A stretch of 51,922 nt of DNA from an uncultured Burkholderiales bacterium (lineage in GTDB: Bacteria; Pseudomonadota; Gammaproteobacteria; Burkholderiales; Burkholderiaceae_C): the NCBI GenBank assembly GCA_903910745.1, contig CAIWAO010000125.1, positions 1-51,922 of the forward strand, read 5' to 3'. The notes under the pieces were generated by a model, which did no database searches, had not been told where the DNA came from, and saw nothing but the letters and a program-made list of their open reading frames with translations. A program made the translations under genes and the position numbers. Below, in pieces: positions 49,669 through 51,922 of the stretch. Each line of letters begins with the position of its first letter. The first letter of the stretch is position 1.

Positions 49669-50223
49669 ATGAAAATAGCTCAAGAAATTCGCGCAGGAAA
49701 CGTAATCAAATACGGTAAAGATCCCATGGTGGTTCTTAAAACCGAATACTCACGCGGTGGACGCAATTCCGCCACAGTGCGCATGAAACTTAAAAGTCTT
49801 TTAAACAACTTCGGAACAGAAGTTGTTTTCAAAGCTGATGACAAAATGGATCAAATCATTTTGGATAAGAAAGAATGTAGTTATTCTTACTTTGCTGATC
49901 CTATGTATGTATGGATGGATGCAGACTACAACCAATACGAGGTAGAGAATGAGAATATGGGCGACTCCCTCAATTACCTTCAAGAAGGTATGAGTGCCGA
50001 GGTTGTTTTTTATGAAGGCAAGGCTATCTCTGTTGAGTTGCCAACCAGCGTTGAGCGTGAAATCACTTGGACTGAGCCCGCAGTTAAAGGCGACACATCA
50101 GGTAAAGTATTAAAGCCTGCAAAAATTGCAACTGGCTTTGAAGTGCCTGTTCCTTTATTCGTGGATCAAAATGACATCGTTGAAATTGATACTAGAACTG
50201 GCGAATACAGACGTAGAGTCTAG
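49669..50223 (+). CDS. efp: elongation factor P
   Basis: EF-P relieves ribosomes stalled at polyproline. The 184-residue protein has the KOW-like domain and two OB folds. The modified loop is [12 protein letters not shown] with Arg at position 32, the residue that EarP rhamnosylates, rather than Lys34 of E. coli. The C-terminal part contains [16 protein letters not shown] and [20 protein letters not shown]. The ATG has no strong ribosome site. A strong terminator follows. Confidence 0.97.
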   Translation: MKIAQEIRAGNVIKYGKDPMVVLKTEYSRGGRNSATVRMKLKSLLNNFGTEVVFKADDKMDQIILDKKECSYSYFADPMYVWMDADYNQYEVENENMGDSLNYLQEGMSAEVVFYEGKAISVELPTSVEREITWTEPAVKGDTSGKVLKPAKIATGFEVPVPLFVDQNDIVEIDTRTGEYRRRV

Positions 50224-50252
50224 CCACCGCAATACTTTAACCAAGTTTGATC

Positions 50253-50292
50253 ACAAGCTCCTGAAGTTAAATTCAGGAGCTTGTTTCTTTTA
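50253..50292 (+). terminator. rho-independent terminator after efp
   Basis: A perfect 13-bp stem (50253-50265 with 50272-50284) with a 6-base loop is followed by TTCTTTTAA. It should end the efp transcript. Confidence 0.9.
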
Positions 50293-50329
50293 ATCTTTAA
50301 ACTATCAATACAACCAGAGGTCTTAGTGT

Positions 50330-51193
50330 ATGGACGCAATGATCGATAACAAAGATCCCCGCATCGCCGATGCATGGAGCGATTTACGAGCCAATATAGA
50401 CGGCAAAGGACAACTTCTCCCCGTCTCCAATCGACTCGCATTCGCAGACGCTGAGTTTTTGCTCAGACGCGAGACCAGGGGTATTCGTTTTCAGCTTGAA
50501 CTCCTTAAGCCTGATTTGGCTCAACAAGAATTAGGAATCAATCACACGGTTGTAGTTTTTGGCGGTGCTAGGTTTAAAAGTGAAGAACAAGCTCACGCAA
50601 CCCTGGAGCTTGCAAAGGCGACCAATGACAGCGTGCAGATCAAAAAAGCTGAAGTCTTAGTTAAAAATGCTGGCTATTATGAAAAAGCACGCGCATTTGC
50701 ACAGCTCGTAACTCATGACTGCAAGAATTTAGGGGCAGAAGAAAAGTTTTTCATCTGCACGGGTGGTGGCCCAGGCATCATGGAGGCAGCCAACAGAGGC
50801 GCTCAAGAGGCAGGAGGCATGAGTGTGGGGCTAAATATCGCGCTACCTCATGAACAAGAACCCAACCCTTACATTACGCCCAATTTAAGTTTTAAATTTC
50901 ATTACTTTGCACTTAGAAAAATGCACTTTATGATGCGCGCAAAAGCTTTGGTTGCTTTCCCTGGAGGCTTTGGGACCATGGACGAACTGTTTGAAACACT
51001 TACTCTAATTCAGTGCAAGAAAGCAAAACCAGTCCCCATTATTTTATTTGGCACAGATTACTGGAAAAAACTATTTAATCCGCAGATGCTTGTCGAGGAA
51101 GGCGCTATAAATGAGGAAGACCTGCAGTTATTCAATTATGTGGACGATATCAAAGAGGCTTGGTATCTGATTAAAGATTTTTACAAGGTTTAG
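50330..51193 (+). CDS. LOG-family protein (nucleotide 5'-monophosphate phosphoribohydrolase-like)
   Basis: A 287-residue member of the LOG/TIGR00730 family, whose members release free bases such as cytokinins or adenine from nucleoside 5'-monophosphates. The family marks GGGPGIMEAANRGA and PGGFGTMDELFE are both present. The N-terminal 80 residues precede the Rossmann-like core (VVVFGGARF). An AGAGG lies ten bases before the ATG; a second ATG at 50339 is possible. It follows the efp terminator and probably has its own promoter. Actual substrate is unknown. Confidence 0.9.
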   Translation: MDAMIDNKDPRIADAWSDLRANIDGKGQLLPVSNRLAFADAEFLLRRETRGIRFQLELLKPDLAQQELGINHTVVVFGGARFKSEEQAHATLELAKATNDSVQIKKAEVLVKNAGYYEKARAFAQLVTHDCKNLGAEEKFFICTGGGPGIMEAANRGAQEAGGMSVGLNIALPHEQEPNPYITPNLSFKFHYFALRKMHFMMRAKALVAFPGGFGTMDELFETLTLIQCKKAKPVPIILFGTDYWKKLFNPQMLVEEGAINEEDLQLFNYVDDIKEAWYLIKDFYKV

Positions 51194-51520
51194 TTATTTT
51201 TTAATCTGCTGCTCATCTGCTATAGGTTTAACAACTGCGCCCAAGGAGATGAGTGCCGATTCAATTCGCTCCAAACGGCTGATAACCTCCTGACTTGGAG
51301 ATGCACTCGCGTATAGGCTTTGAAGATTCGAAACAGATTTGGCTATATCGCTGATTTCGTATTTGAAAGCCCTATCAAGTCGCTCGAACTTCTCGATTAA
51401 TAAATCTATCCTTTCATCTGCACTGCTTTTATTCAGCGGAGATTTTTTTGAAATCCTAACGACGACTTGAAAGAAAAACAAAAAAACAAGTAAGCCTATT
51501 AAAATTGACCAGGTGTCCAT
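51194..51520 (-). CDS. small membrane-anchored coiled-coil protein of unknown function
   Basis: I do not recognise the family. The 108 residues begin with one hydrophobic segment (about residues 5-23) followed by a basic turn (RISKKSP), consistent with an N-in membrane anchor and a cytoplasmic or periplasmic helical tail. Residues about 35-95 look like a heptad-rich amphipathic helix (LLIEKFERLDRAF, ISRLERIESALISLG). The ATG is preceded by AGGATAAATT. It is convergent with the LOG gene, whose stop it abuts, and is followed by none on its own strand in the window. Confidence 0.65.
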   Translation of the reverse strand: MDTWSILIGLLVFLFFFQVVVRISKKSPLNKSSADERIDLLIEKFERLDRAFKYEISDIAKSVSNLQSLYASASPSQEVISRLERIESALISLGAVVKPIADEQQIKK

Positions 51521-51585
51521 AATTTATCCTAAGAACAAGTGCTTTATCTGTGTATAAAATTTAATGAGTTGTTCAAATTTAATTG

Positions 51586-51922
51586 TTAAACTTTATTAAT
51601 TGGATTGAGTACTTGTCCACGCTCAAAATAGGCGATTAAATTATCCGCAGCCAAATGAGCCATTGCAGTTCTAGTTTTAGTAGAGGCACTGGCAATGTGC
51701 GGAGTCAGTACCACATTTGAGAGACCTAGAAATTCATTGTTAAATTTAGGCTCGTTTTCAAACACATCTAATCCTGCCGCGGCAATAACACCGGTCTTTA
51801 GCGCCTTAATTAGTGCAGAGTCGTCAACAATCCCACCTCTAGCTATGTTGGTGAGTGTGGCTGTAGGCTTCATCATCTTGAGTTCACTCTCTCCTATCGT
51901 ATGATGCGCTTCTTGGGTATAG
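51586..51922 (-). CDS. D-isomer-specific 2-hydroxyacid dehydrogenase, C-terminal part, truncated by window edge
   Basis: Only the C-terminal 111 residues are present; the frame is open to the window end and the start lies beyond it. The fragment has the NAD-domain segment [20 protein letters not shown] (Arg as substrate ligand), GLDVFENEP with the catalytic Glu and [11 protein letters not shown] with the catalytic His. Sequence is closest to glyoxylate/hydroxypyruvate or 2-ketogluconate reductases (GhrB/TkrA-like). Which hydroxy acid it uses cannot be told from this part. Confidence 0.92.
   Translation of the reverse strand, partial: YTQEAHHTIGESELKMMKPTATLTNIARGGIVDDSALIKALKTGVIAAAGLDVFENEPKFNNEFLGLSNVVLTPHIASASTKTRTAMAHLAADNLIAYFERGQVLNPINKV

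Noticed and set aside
51194-51520. Small membrane protein as a toxin of a toxin-antitoxin pair
   Set aside because: At 108 residues with a long coiled coil and no partner gene it does not match known type I or II toxins.

Overview
The window is an ordinary, gene-dense chromosomal segment of an AT-leaning betaproteobacterium, most likely of the order Burkholderiales. The reasons are a Comamonas-like protocatechuate 4,5-cleavage (pmd/lig) operon, Bug-type tripartite tricarboxylate receptors, an EarP/EF-P(Arg32) pair, a RelA lacking the HD hydrolase motif, and RpoD with a long Lys/Ala/Pro-rich N-terminal extension. I see no insertion sequence, phage, CRISPR array, rRNA or integrase, and no gene-free stretch longer than about 300 bases.

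Layout: (1) 1-7300, partial ggt, then dnaG-rpoD and a small winged-helix regulator, with clear hairpin terminators. (2) 7350-16274, bdhA, then a minus-strand operon that reads (in transcription order) galD/pmdU, ligJ, ligK, ligI, ligA, ligB, ligC, aldo/keto reductase. It takes protocatechuate to pyruvate plus oxaloacetate. A divergent LysR regulator sits at its head. (3) 17212-23182, a Bug receptor and a complete branched-chain-type ABC importer (receptor, livH, livM, livG, livF), probably for an aromatic acid or another carboxylate. (4) 23401-29710, a sugar-acid cluster on the plus strand: uronate dehydrogenase, orphan TRAP receptor, L-arabonate-type dehydratase, a second Bug receptor, and a FAH-family 2-keto-3-deoxypentonate dehydratase, giving a Weimberg-like route towards 2-oxoglutarate semialdehyde. 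(5) 29730-40608, housekeeping: rimO, tRNA-Val(GAC), relA, an alpha/beta hydrolase, ispF/ispD, mfd, serB. (6) 40605-46002, idnD, idnO, a secreted prolyl oligopeptidase and an Ldh2-type oxidoreductase. (7) 46076-51922, uvrC, earP, efp, a LOG-family protein, a small membrane protein and the 3' part of a 2-hydroxyacid dehydrogenase.

The most striking structure not explained by genes is a set of more than ten short tandem repeat arrays (units of 6-20 bp). They sit almost only at gene edges: just after stop codons (galD, ligA, mfd, the aldo/keto reductase), in promoter regions (bdhA), across a start/stop junction (ispD/ispF), or in frame within variable N-terminal tails (ggt, galD, rpoD, uvrC, and the leader of earP). 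Perfect back-to-back palindromes between the dehydratase and Bug genes are a good operator candidate. I found no convincing novel defence or mobile system; the novelty lies in pathway composition, orphan receptors and gene-edge repeats.
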